Below, one piece after another: positions 32,534 through 39,867 of a DNA stretch of 41,803 nt. The stretch comes from Rhodococcus aetherivorans (GTDB lineage: Bacteria; Actinomycetota; Actinomycetes; Mycobacteriales; Mycobacteriaceae). Location of the stretch: assembly GCF_011058165.1 (NCBI RefSeq), contig NZ_JAALEG010000056.1, positions 1 through 41,803 of the forward strand, written 5' to 3'. The first letter of the stretch is position 1. Each line of letters begins with the position of its first letter. The translations under genes were made by a program, and so were the position numbers. Under the pieces are notes generated by a model. The model was not told the origin of the DNA and searched no databases. It saw nothing but the letters and a program-made list of their open reading frames with translations.

Positions 32534-33727
32534 TCAGAGACGTTCGATGATGGTGGCATTGGCCATGCCGGCGCCCTCGCACATGGTCTGCAGGCCGTAC
32601 CGGCCGCCGGTGGCCTCGAGGTGGTTGACCAGGGTGGTCAGCAGCCGGGTGCCGGACGAGCCGAGGGCGTGGCCGAGGGCGATCGCGCCGCCGCGCGGGT
32701 TGAGCCGGGCCGGATCCGCCCCGAACTCGTGCGCCCACATCAGCGGCACCGGGGCGAACGCCTCGTTGACCTCGTAGGCGTCGATGTCGTCGATGCCCAG
32801 ACCCGAGCGGGCCAGGATCTTCTTCGTCGCGGGGATGGGGGCGGTGAGCATGAACATCGGATCGTCGCCGGCGACGGCGAAGGAATGGAACCGCGCCCGC
32901 GGGGTCAGGCCCAGCTTGGCGGCGGCCTCCTCGCTCATGATCAGCACCGCCGACGCCCCGTCGGTCAGCGGCGACGAGTTGCCCGGGGTGATGTGCCAGC
33001 CGGCCTCCGGGAAGCGCGCGGCGTACGCCTCGGTGTAGAACGACGGCTTCAGCCCGGCCAGGGCCTCGGCGGTGGTGGCGGCGCGCACCGTCTCGTCGAC
33101 GGTGTGCCGGACCTGCTCACCGGCGGCATTGGTGACCGTGATCGGGACGATCTCCTTGTCGAAGAAGCCGGCGGCGATCGCCTCGGCGGCCCGCTGGTGC
33201 GACTGCGCCGAGAACGCGTCGAGGGCCTCGCGGTCGAACTTCCACTTCGCGGCGATCAGCTCGGCGGAGATGCCCTGGTTGACCAGGCCCTCGGGGTAGC
33301 GGGCGGCGATGCCCGGGCCGGAGGCGTCCTGTCCCATCGACGAGGTACCCATCGGCACCCGGCTCATCGACTCCACACCGCACGCGATGACGATGTCGTA
33401 GGCGCCGGCGATGATGCCCTGGGCGGCGAAGTGGGCGGCCTGCTGGCTCGAGCCGCACTGCCGGTCGATGGTGGTGGCCGGCACCGACTCGGGGAAGCCG
33501 GCCGACAGCAGGGCGGTGCGGGAGATGTTCAGGGCCTGCTCGCCCGCCTGGTTGACGCAGCCGCCGATGACGTCGTCGACGAGGGCGGGGTCGAGGTCGT
33601 TGCGCGAGGTGATCTCACGCAGCACGTGGGCGAGCAGCTCGACGGGATGGGTGCCGGACAGGGCGCCGCCGGGCTTGCCCTTGCCGACCGCGGTGCGGAC
33701 CACGTCGACGATGACAGCGTTGGTCAT
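32534..33727 (-). CDS. acetyl-CoA acyltransferase (thiolase)
   Basis: A 397-residue thiolase. The nucleophile is Cys91 in TTIDRQCGSSQQA, the GHALGSSG histidine motif is in NPRGGAIALGHALGSSG, and the second cysteine is in CEGAGMANATIIERL at the C-terminus. The substrate segment VNEAFAPVPLMW is also present. It is FadA/FadI-like in length and carries out thiolytic cleavage of 3-ketoacyl-CoA. The RBS AGGAG precedes ATG 33727. Together with the crotonase, HSD10-like SDR and acyl-CoA dehydrogenase it completes a beta-oxidation spiral in one operon. Confidence 0.95.
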   Translation of the reverse strand: MTNAVIVDVVRTAVGKGKPGGALSGTHPVELLAHVLREITSRNDLDPALVDDVIGGCVNQAGEQALNISRTALLSAGFPESVPATTIDRQCGSSQQAAHFAAQGIIAGAYDIVIACGVESMSRVPMGTSSMGQDASGPGIAARYPEGLVNQGISAELIAAKWKFDREALDAFSAQSHQRAAEAIAAGFFDKEIVPITVTNAAGEQVRHTVDETVRAATTAEALAGLKPSFYTEAYAARFPEAGWHITPGNSSPLTDGASAVLIMSEEAAAKLGLTPRARFHSFAVAGDDPMFMLTAPIPATKKILARSGLGIDDIDAYEVNEAFAPVPLMWAHEFGADPARLNPRGGAIALGHALGSSGTRLLTTLVNHLEATGGRYGLQTMCEGAGMANATIIERL

Positions 33728-33805
33728 GAGGAGTTCCTTTCGAGGGTTGGAGCGGCCCGGGTGCCCCGGAGGGGATCGACGAGACCCCGGGCCGAGATCA
33801 GGGGG

Positions 33806-34606
33806 TCAGCGACCCTTCCAGACCGGCTGCCGCTTCTGTGCGAAGGCGGTCGGGCCTTCCTTGGCGTCGTCGCTGGTGAACACCACCTTCACCGCGGCGG
33901 CGTTGGCCTCCCACACACCCGGCTCCCAGTCGGCGCCGTGCGCGGTCCGGTGGATCATCGACTTCGATTCGCGTACCGAGAGCGGAGCGTTCGCGGCAAT
34001 GGTCTCGGCCAGCCCGAGCGCCATCTCGAGCGCCGTGCCGTGCGGTGCGACCCGGTTGACCAGGCCCAGTTCCTTGCCCTGCGCAGCGGAGATCGGCTCA
34101 CCGGTCAGCGCCAGTTCCAGCGCGACCTTGCGGGGGATCTGCTGTTGGAGCCGGATCACCCCGCCCGCGGCGGCGAAGAGACCTCGCTTGACCTCGGGCA
34201 GGCCCAGCTGGGCCTCCTCGTCGACGACGGCGAGGTCGGACGCGAGCACCAGCTCGGTGCCGCCGCCGAGGGCGAACCCGTTGACAGCGGCGATGGTCGG
34301 CTTGCTGATCCAGTGCTGGGCATAGCCGGCGAAACCCCATTCGGGGTGCCCGTCGGCGGCGATGCTCTCGCCCGTGGCCAGGGCCTTGAGGTCGGCGCCC
34401 GCGCAGAACGCGCGGCCCGCACCGGTGAGCACCACGACGCGCACGTCGTCGTCCGCCTCCGCCTGCTCGAGCAGCGTGCCGACCGCCGTCGCCAGCGCTG
34501 CGTTCACGGCGTTGAGCGCCCGGGGGCGGTTGAGCGTGATGACGGCGATGCCGCCACGCCGCTCGTACTGTGCGGCAGGTTCGGTAACGGTGGACTCGTC
34601 GGCCAT
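33806..34606 (-). CDS. enoyl-CoA hydratase (first gene of acyl-CoA operon)
   Basis: A 266-residue crotonase with GAGRAFCAGADLKAL and NGFALGGGTELVLASDL. Both hydratase glutamates appear to be present, in LGLPEVKRGL and VALELALTGEP. It has the same LPEVKRGL and AAAGG features as the crotonase at 20869, so these two are close paralogues. A promoter with a TTAGCGATCGATAA palindrome just downstream of the -10 region precedes it, so it is probably repressed by the TetR pair. It hydrates 2-enoyl-CoAs for the downstream dehydrogenase and thiolase. Confidence 0.92.
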   Translation of the reverse strand: MADESTVTEPAAQYERRGGIAVITLNRPRALNAVNAALATAVGTLLEQAEADDDVRVVVLTGAGRAFCAGADLKALATGESIAADGHPEWGFAGYAQHWISKPTIAAVNGFALGGGTELVLASDLAVVDEEAQLGLPEVKRGLFAAAGGVIRLQQQIPRKVALELALTGEPISAAQGKELGLVNRVAPHGTALEMALGLAETIAANAPLSVRESKSMIHRTAHGADWEPGVWEANAAAVKVVFTSDDAKEGPTAFAQKRQPVWKGR

Positions 34607-34637
34607 GTGCGCCCCTATCGGATACAGTCGGCGTTAC

Positions 34638-34651
34638 TTATCGATCGCTAA
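34638..34651. promoter_or_regulatory. candidate TetR operator A
   Basis: TTATCGATCGCTAA is palindromic except for one pair. It lies between the predicted -10 (34653-34658, minus strand) and ATG 34606, where a bound repressor would block transcription. The core TATCGATCGCTA recurs at 37300-37311, before the TetR 2 gene. Confidence 0.6.
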
Positions 34652-34652
34652 A

Positions 34653-34681
34653 GGACTACCACGGATCGATCGATCGGTCAA
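34653..34681 (-). promoter_or_regulatory. candidate promoter of the acyl-CoA operon
   Basis: On the minus strand TTGACC (34681-34676) and TAGTCC (34658-34653) are 17 bases apart. The spacer is filled by a GATC-repeat palindrome (GATCGATCGATC, 34664-34675), which may be an additional regulator site. Start of the crotonase gene is 46 bases downstream of the -10. Confidence 0.5.
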
Positions 34682-34827
34682 TGGCCTGGTCTAACTAGCG
34701 TCCGATCAGACGGTTCTGGTATGGATGAGGCCGTACGCGTGAGCCGCGACACGGATTCCCGAAGACACGGGCCCCCGAGACACGGAGCCCCGAGACAGGC
34801 TCGGCCACCAGGACGGCAGGAGAACTC

Positions 34828-35796
34828 ATGCAGGCGGTACAACTGACCGAAGCAACCGGGCCCGACGGCGTACGGCTCGTGGACCTTCCCGAGCCCGACG
34901 CGGACGGCCTCGTCGTCGTCGATCTGCACGCGGCCGGAGTCTCGTTCCCAGACCTGCTGCAGACCACAGCGAGCTACCAGGTCGTGCGCCCCCTGCCGTC
35001 CGTGCTCGGCGTCGAAGGCGCCGGCACCGTGCGCACCGCCCCGGCCGGCAGCGGCCTGAGCCCGGGGCAGCGCGTCGCCGTCCTCGCCACCGGCGGCGCC
35101 TGGCAGCAGACCGTCGCGGTGGATCCGAAATCCGTCTTTCCGCTTCCCGATTCGGTGTCCCTGACGGCCGGAGCCGGATTCCTCATGAACTACCTGACCG
35201 TCCACTTCGCCCTCGACGAACGCGCCCGCTACCGCGCCGGCGAGACGGTGCTCGTGCACGGCGCCGCAGGCGGGGTCGGCGTCGCCGCCCTACAGGTCGC
35301 GGCCGCGCTCGGACTCGAGACCATCGCGGTGGTGAGCACCGAGGAGAAGGCCGCGGTCGCGAAGGCCAACCGCGCCACCCACACCGTCGCCGTGGAGGGC
35401 TTCAAGGACCGGGTCCTCGAGCTCACCGGCGGACGCGGCGTCGACATCGTTCTCGATCCCGTCGGCGGCGACCGGTTCACCGACAGCCTGCGCAGCCTGG
35501 CACCGAACGGACGGGTCGTGGTCCTCGGCTTCACCGGCGGCGAGATTCCCACCGTCAAAGTGAATCGTCTTCTGCTCAAGAACATCTCGGTCCTCGGCGC
35601 CGGATGGGGCGAATACGTGCGTACCTTCCCCGGCTACACCGCCCAGCAATGGGCGCAGCTCGAGCCGCTGCTGCGCTCCGGGGCACTGCAGATCCCCGAA
35701 CCCACCGTCCACCCGATGACGCACGCCGCCGAGGCGCTGCGGTCGCTCGCACATCGCTCCGCCACCGGCAAGGTCGCCCTGGCGCTGCGCCCCTGA
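34828..35796 (+). CDS. NADPH:quinone oxidoreductase-like MDR protein
   Basis: A 322-residue zinc-free medium-chain dehydrogenase/reductase. The GroES-like half has LHAAGVSFPDLLQTTASYQ and VLGVEGAGTV, and the Rossmann half has VLVHGAAGGVGVAALQVAAA. DIVLDPVGGDRFTDSLRSLA and the C-terminal ATGKVALAL are also typical. It reduces quinones, enones or, in related enzymes, enoyl-CoA derivatives with NADPH. GCAGGAGAAC precedes ATG 34828. It is divergent from the crotonase-led operon and shares its control region, so it may be under the same TetR control. Confidence 0.92.
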   Translation: MQAVQLTEATGPDGVRLVDLPEPDADGLVVVDLHAAGVSFPDLLQTTASYQVVRPLPSVLGVEGAGTVRTAPAGSGLSPGQRVAVLATGGAWQQTVAVDPKSVFPLPDSVSLTAGAGFLMNYLTVHFALDERARYRAGETVLVHGAAGGVGVAALQVAAALGLETIAVVSTEEKAAVAKANRATHTVAVEGFKDRVLELTGGRGVDIVLDPVGGDRFTDSLRSLAPNGRVVVLGFTGGEIPTVKVNRLLLKNISVLGAGWGEYVRTFPGYTAQQWAQLEPLLRSGALQIPEPTVHPMTHAAEALRSLAHRSATGKVALALRP

Positions 35797-35845
35797 CGTC
35801 CCGAGAGACCCTGACCGTCCCGAGAACCCCACCCCCGGAGGACCC

Positions 35846-36628
35846 ATGACCATCGATCCCGTCGGCGTCGACGTCACCGTCGACGACGGCATCCTGCGCG
35901 TCACCCTCAACCGGCCCGCACGGATGAACGCCGTCACCACCGCCACCCTCGAGGCCGTCGCCGACGCCTTCGAGAAGCACGCCGGCGACGACGCCGTGCG
36001 CGTCGCAGTCCTCACCGGCACCGGTCGCGCCTTCTGCACCGGCGCCGACCTCGCCGGCAAGGACCTGTCCGCTCCGCCGTCGGCCGGGACCATCGACGCC
36101 GCCAACCGCACCGTCGCCGCGATCCGCGCCTTCCCGCGCCCGGTCATCGGCGCCGTCAACGGCCCCGCCGCCGGCGTCGGCGTGTCCCTCGCCCTGGGCT
36201 GCGACCTCACCGTCGCGGCCGAGTCCGCCTACCTGCTGCTCGCCTTCACCCGCATCGGCCTCATGCCCGACGGCGGCGCGACCGCACTCGTCGCCGCGTC
36301 GATCGGCCGTGCCCGTGCCCTGAAGATGGCGCTGCTCGCCGAACGGCTGCCCGTCACCGAGGCACTCGCGGCCGGGCTGATCGCCGAGGTGCACCCCGAC
36401 GACGACTTCGCCGCCGCCGTCGACGCGCTCGCCACCCGGCTCGCCGCCGGACCGGTCGAGGCCTTCCACGCCACCAAGGACGCGATCAACGACGCGACCC
36501 TCGGCGAGCTCGACAGCGCGTTCACCCGCGAGCGCGCCGGGCAGCTCGAGCTGCTGGCGTCCGCGGACTTCCACGAGGGCGTGAGCGCCTTCCAGGAGAA
36601 GCGGACGGCGGTGTTCGGCCGGGGCTGA
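35846..36628 (+). CDS. enoyl-CoA hydratase/isomerase family protein
   Basis: A 260-residue crotonase with TLNRPARMNAVT, GTGRAFCTGADLAGKDL and NGPAAGVGVSLALGCDL. The positions of the two hydratase glutamates appear to be Arg (AFTRIGLMPDGG) and Lys (ALKMALLAE), so a classical hydratase mechanism is unlikely. Isomerase or another crotonase reaction is more probable. CCGGAGGA precedes ATG 35846. It is the second gene after the oxidoreductase and ends 9 bases before the convergent TetR 2 stop. Confidence 0.9.
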   Translation: MTIDPVGVDVTVDDGILRVTLNRPARMNAVTTATLEAVADAFEKHAGDDAVRVAVLTGTGRAFCTGADLAGKDLSAPPSAGTIDAANRTVAAIRAFPRPVIGAVNGPAAGVGVSLALGCDLTVAAESAYLLLAFTRIGLMPDGGATALVAASIGRARALKMALLAERLPVTEALAAGLIAEVHPDDDFAAAVDALATRLAAGPVEAFHATKDAINDATLGELDSAFTRERAGQLELLASADFHEGVSAFQEKRTAVFGRG

Positions 36629-36637
36629 GCCCGCCCG

Positions 36638-37285
36638 TCAGGGCTTCGGGGGAGGGGTGGCGCCGACCGTCTTGAGGGCGATCGCGACGTACTTGCGCGC
36701 CACCTCCTCCGGGCTCAGGGAGCCCTCGCGGTGGTACCACCGCGGGATGGACTGGCACATGCCGAGCAGCGCACGGGTCGTCTCGGCCGGATCCTCGACG
36801 TCGAACGCCCCGCGCCGGGTCCCGTCCTCGACGATCTCGAAGACGAGCTTCTCGATCTCCTTGCGCACCGCGCGGTAGCGCTGCCGGTTCTCGGGGCTGA
36901 GGTAGCGCACCTCGCCCTCGAGGGCGGCGAGGCGGGGACGGTTCGTCATGCGCAGCACGATCGCCTCGATGGCGTTGGAGAGCCGCTGCACCGGATCGTC
37001 GCCGCCGTCGGCGTCGGCGGCGTAGGCCCGGGTCATCACGTCGCTGGTCGAGAGCTCGAGCAGCGCGATGAGCAGGCCTTCCTTGTTCTCGTGGTGGTAG
37101 TACAGCGCGGGAACGGTGACGCCGACCCGGCGGGCGATCTCCCGTACCGAGGTGCCGTGGAACCCGGTCTCGTAGAAGGCGTCGAGCGCCGCGGAGAGAA
37201 TGGGAGTCAGCTCCATCGGCTCGAGGCGACGCCAGTCCGGCGCAGCGACACCGTCCGCGACGGTGTCGTCGGTGGAAGTTCCCAT
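36638..37285 (-). CDS. TetR-family transcription regulator 2
   Basis: A 215-residue paralogue of regulator 1 at 31042. The HTH is ILSAALDAFYETGFHGTSVR then EIARRVGVTVPALYYHHENK, and the ligand domain shares ALLGMCQSIPRWYH. ATG 37285 gives the same N-terminal architecture as regulator 1; the longer frame to 37411 adds unrelated sequence. TATCGATCGCTA lies 15-26 bases upstream of the start, so autoregulation is likely. It is convergent with the crotonase at 35846 and probably controls the divergent acyl-CoA units around 34.6 kb. Confidence 0.9.
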   Translation of the reverse strand: MGTSTDDTVADGVAAPDWRRLEPMELTPILSAALDAFYETGFHGTSVREIARRVGVTVPALYYHHENKEGLLIALLELSTSDVMTRAYAADADGGDDPVQRLSNAIEAIVLRMTNRPRLAALEGEVRYLSPENRQRYRAVRKEIEKLVFEIVEDGTRRGAFDVEDPAETTRALLGMCQSIPRWYHREGSLSPEEVARKYVAIALKTVGATPPPKP

Positions 37286-37299
37286 TGCCGTACCCAACC

Positions 37300-37311
37300 T
37301 ATCGATCGCTA
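37300..37311. promoter_or_regulatory. candidate TetR operator B
   Basis: TATCGATCGCTA, identical over 12 bases to the core of operator A (34639-34650), just upstream of the TetR 2 start. The position suits autorepression. Confidence 0.55.
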
Positions 37312-37435
37312 CATTCGGACGGCTCGAGGATACCCGTGCGTCGGCCCCGGCCGGGACGCCTGCGCACTCGGGGGCTCCCCGCGAGCGATGGACGCGCGCA
37401 GGAAGCACCACGGCGCGCGGACGACGAGGTGGGGG

Positions 37436-38098
37436 CTAACCCATCGGATCGTCGGCGCCGGCGCGTCCGGTGTCGTGGAACGGCGCCTGGAAGGTGCCCC
37501 AGCGCACGCACTCCCAGCCGCCGCCGGGCAGCGGGACCAGTTCGACGCTCTGGGTGTTGGCGAGGTGGTTGCTGGTCGCGAAGCTGCCCGGCACCCGGCC
37601 GAGGTGCGCGGCGACGAGGCGGATGGCGGCGCCGTGGCTGACCACGACGACGTCCCCCGAGCCGTCGTCGAGGTAGTCGGTGCGCAGCGACTCGACCACC
37701 GGCAGGTACCGGTCCAGGACGTCGAGGCCGGATTCGCCGCCGGGCACCCGGTCGCGCAGGTCGCCGGTGTGCCAGGACTCGTACACCTTCATGAACAGCG
37801 CGTGGGATTCCTCGTCGCTGCGGTCCTCGAGCTCACCGACCTGCACCTCGTGCAGGCCTTCGCGGACGACGGTGGTCACACGGGCGGCGAGTTCGACGTG
37901 CTCGGCGGTCTGCCGGGCGCGCAGGGCCTGCGAGGCGAACAGGGCTGTCGGCGGCTGCTGCGCGAAGCCCTGTCCGAGGGTGCGGGCCTGCGCGACGCCG
38001 AGGTCGGTCAGTTCGGCGCCCGGCAGCTTGGTGTCGAGGCGACGTGCGACATTCGCCACCGTCTGCCCGTGCCGGACCAGGATCAATCGGCCGCTCAA
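37436..38098 (-). CDS. histidine phosphatase / phosphoglycerate mutase-like protein
   Basis: A 220-residue histidine-phosphatase-superfamily protein. The catalytic block LILVRHGQTVANVARRLDT has His10, then ALFASQALRARQTAEH, a Glu in VQVGELEDR, and the second His in VVVVSHGAAIRLVA. The start is a TTG at 38098, overlapping the pheA stop as TTGA and preceded by GGAGGAAG within pheA, so translation is coupled. The same neighbours occur in mycobacteria (Rv3837c-Rv3838c, from memory). The actual phosphate substrate is not evident; the mutase name is by homology only. Confidence 0.9.
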   Translation of the reverse strand: MSGRLILVRHGQTVANVARRLDTKLPGAELTDLGVAQARTLGQGFAQQPPTALFASQALRARQTAEHVELAARVTTVVREGLHEVQVGELEDRSDEESHALFMKVYESWHTGDLRDRVPGGESGLDVLDRYLPVVESLRTDYLDDGSGDVVVVSHGAAIRLVAAHLGRVPGSFATSNHLANTQSVELVPLPGGGWECVRWGTFQAPFHDTGRAGADDPMG

Positions 38099-39009
38099 CG
38101 CTCTTCCTCCCCGCGCCGCAGCCGTTGCAGCCACTGCGCATCCTCTTCGTCCGATACCGGGGCCACACCGTGCTGGGACACTGCCGCCCAGGAGCCGAGG
38201 AACCGCACCTGCGCGAAGCGGTGCAGCGCCTTGAGCGCCTCGGCGACGAGCGCGTCGTCGATGTGGCCGACACAGTCCAAGTGGAAAAAGTAGGTCCCGT
38301 ATTCCTGGCGGGTAGGGCGGGACTCGATGCGGGTGAGGTCGATGCCGCGGGTGGCGAACTCGGTCATGGCCCGCACGAGGGAGCCCGGTTCGTTCGGCAG
38401 CTGCAGGATCACGGAGGTGCGGTCGACGCCGGTGCGCGCCGGCGTGGGGGCGGGCCGGGTGGCGAGCACGAACCGGGTGCGGGCGCCGGCGTGGTCGGCG
38501 ACGCCGTCGGCGAGGACCGGCAGGCCGAGCCGCTGCCCGGCCAGGGCGGTGGACACGCCGGCGTCGGCCTTGCCGGCGGCGACGTCCTCGGCGGCGCCGG
38601 CATTGGACGAGGCGGCCACCACGTCGGCCTTCGGCATGTGGTCGACGATCCACTGGCGCACCTGCGCGGCGGCCACCGGATAGGCGTGCACGATGCGGAC
38701 CTCGTCGAGCGTGATGCCCGGCCGGGCCACGACGGTGAAGGCGACGTCCAGCTCGGTTTCGGCCACGATCTGCAGGCGCGGGCCGACCGCGAGGGCGTCC
38801 ATCGTGGGGGGCACCGAGCCCTCCACCGAGCTCTCGATGGGCACCACTGCGCCGTCGACCGCGCCGTCGCGCACGAGTTGCAGCGCCGCGGGCGGGCTGG
38901 CGGCCGACACCCGCTCGACCGGGCCGTCGAAGGTGCCGGCGTCCTCGAACCGGGCGAGGGCCATCTCCGTGAAGGTTCCGGTGGGGCCGAAGTAGGCGAT
39001 GCGGGGCAC
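38095..39009 (-). CDS. pheA: prephenate dehydratase
   Basis: A 304-residue monofunctional PheA. The N-terminus is PRIAYFGPTGTFTEMALARF, followed by VVPIESSVEGSVPPTMDAL in the type-2 periplasmic-binding-like catalytic domain. The substrate region includes TRFVLATRPAP. A C-terminal ACT domain carries LPNEPGSLVRAMTEFATRGI then DLTRIESRPTR, the Phe-binding feedback site. It converts prephenate to phenylpyruvate for phenylalanine synthesis. GTG 39009 matches family N-termini; an ATG at 39027 would add six residues. The histidine-phosphatase gene is translationally coupled downstream. Confidence 0.95.
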   Translation of the reverse strand: MPRIAYFGPTGTFTEMALARFEDAGTFDGPVERVSAASPPAALQLVRDGAVDGAVVPIESSVEGSVPPTMDALAVGPRLQIVAETELDVAFTVVARPGITLDEVRIVHAYPVAAAQVRQWIVDHMPKADVVAASSNAGAAEDVAAGKADAGVSTALAGQRLGLPVLADGVADHAGARTRFVLATRPAPTPARTGVDRTSVILQLPNEPGSLVRAMTEFATRGIDLTRIESRPTRQEYGTYFFHLDCVGHIDDALVAEALKALHRFAQVRFLGSWAAVSQHGVAPVSDEEDAQWLQRLRRGEEER

Positions 39010-39045
39010 GCCTAGAAGGGTACGCATCGAACGTGTCCGGGCCCT

Positions 39046-39088
39046 GTCATCGCGGCAACGGGGTCATCGCGGCAACGGGGTCATCGCG
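39046..39088. repeat. 17-bp tandem repeat, 2.5 copies
   Basis: GTCATCGCGGCAACGGG at 39046-39062 and 39063-39079, then a partial copy at 39080-39088. It lies between pheA and the hypothetical gene; the stop of the latter (39081-39083) is inside the partial copy, so the repeat may have shifted its C-terminus. Confidence 0.85.
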
Positions 39089-39785
39089 CCGCCAGGCCGA
39101 GGGCTGCGAGGTCGCGCGCGACGCCGGCCGGGTCGTCGACCTCGACGGCGAGCAGGATCTCGCGCACGGCCGCGGCCGCCTCGGGGATCAGGGCGGTCAG
39201 CCGGCCGGGGTCGGGCGCGGCGAGGGCGGCGCGCACGTCGTCGCCGCGCAGGGCCGCGACGGTGGCGGCGAGCAGGGCGAGCACCTCGTCGGCGTCGCGG
39301 GCTCGGGCGACGTAACCGGTGCCGGCGTGGGCGAGGACGGACAGGAAGTCGGCGATCTCCCCCACGTCGCGTCCGGTGGGCAGGCCGGGGCTGTGTCCGG
39401 CGCCGACGAGTGCGCGGGCCGTCACGGGCAGGTCACCGGCGTCGACGTAGACGGTCAGAGGGGCGGGTACGGCGACGGCGAGCGCGTCGTCGAGGTCCGC
39501 CGCGGTGCAGTCGAGCTGGTAGCGGACCGGGACCGGGCGCAGGCCGGCCAGGCGCTCCGCGTCGGGGGCGACGTCGAGTTCACCGACGATCCGCACCGCC
39601 CCGGTGGTCTCCCCGAGGGCCTCGGTCAGCGTGGACACCGGCACCACGGGGTCTCCGATCGCGTCGAGCGCGGGGGCGGCGAGCGCGTCGGCGAGGGTCG
39701 GATGCCGGCGGGTGAGCAGTGCGGTGAGCAGGCCGCGGGGCTCCTCGCGGGACGGCGGCATTCCGAGGGTGAGCGGGATCGGCAC
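39081..39785 (-). CDS. hypothetical protein
   Basis: A 234-residue Ala/Leu/Asp-rich soluble protein that I do not recognise. It has alternating strands and helices (VRIVGELDVAPDAERLAGL, VPVRYQLDCTAADLDDAL, APLTVYVDAGDLP) and a C-terminal helical part rich in Ala (RLTALIPEAAAAVREILLAV). No signal peptide or membrane helix is seen. ATG 39785 overlaps nothing and faces away from the iron-box promoter of the DUF2470 gene, 46 bp away. The stop falls in a tandem repeat. Confidence 0.7.
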   Translation of the reverse strand: MPIPLTLGMPPSREEPRGLLTALLTRRHPTLADALAAPALDAIGDPVVPVSTLTEALGETTGAVRIVGELDVAPDAERLAGLRPVPVRYQLDCTAADLDDALAVAVPAPLTVYVDAGDLPVTARALVGAGHSPGLPTGRDVGEIADFLSVLAHAGTGYVARARDADEVLALLAATVAALRGDDVRAALAAPDPGRLTALIPEAAAAVREILLAVEVDDPAGVARDLAALGLAAR

Positions 39786-39831
39786 GTCTCCAGGCTAGTC
39801 GCCGGGGTGTTGCGACCCCGCTCACCATGAC

Positions 39832-39850
39832 TTAGGTTTGCCTCACCTAC
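39832..39850. promoter_or_regulatory. IdeR/DtxR-type iron box
   Basis: TTAGGTTTGCCTCACCTAC matches the 19-bp consensus TTAGGTTAGCCTAACCTAA at 16 positions. It lies 17 bp before ATG 39868 and so would repress the DUF2470 gene when iron is plentiful. Confidence 0.8.
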
Positions 39851-39867
39851 CATTCGAGGAGGATTCG

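Noticed and set aside
31634-34651. A 1005-codon plus-strand open frame
   Set aside because: It is the reverse-complement shadow of the TetR, SDR, thiolase and crotonase genes, with Gly/Asp/Val/Arg-rich sequence and no domain. GC-rich codon use leaves the antisense frame open.
24000-37300. RiPP and acyl-CoA blocks considered as a mobile island
   Set aside because: No integrase, transposase, tRNA or att-like direct repeats are visible, and base composition looks like that of the flanks.
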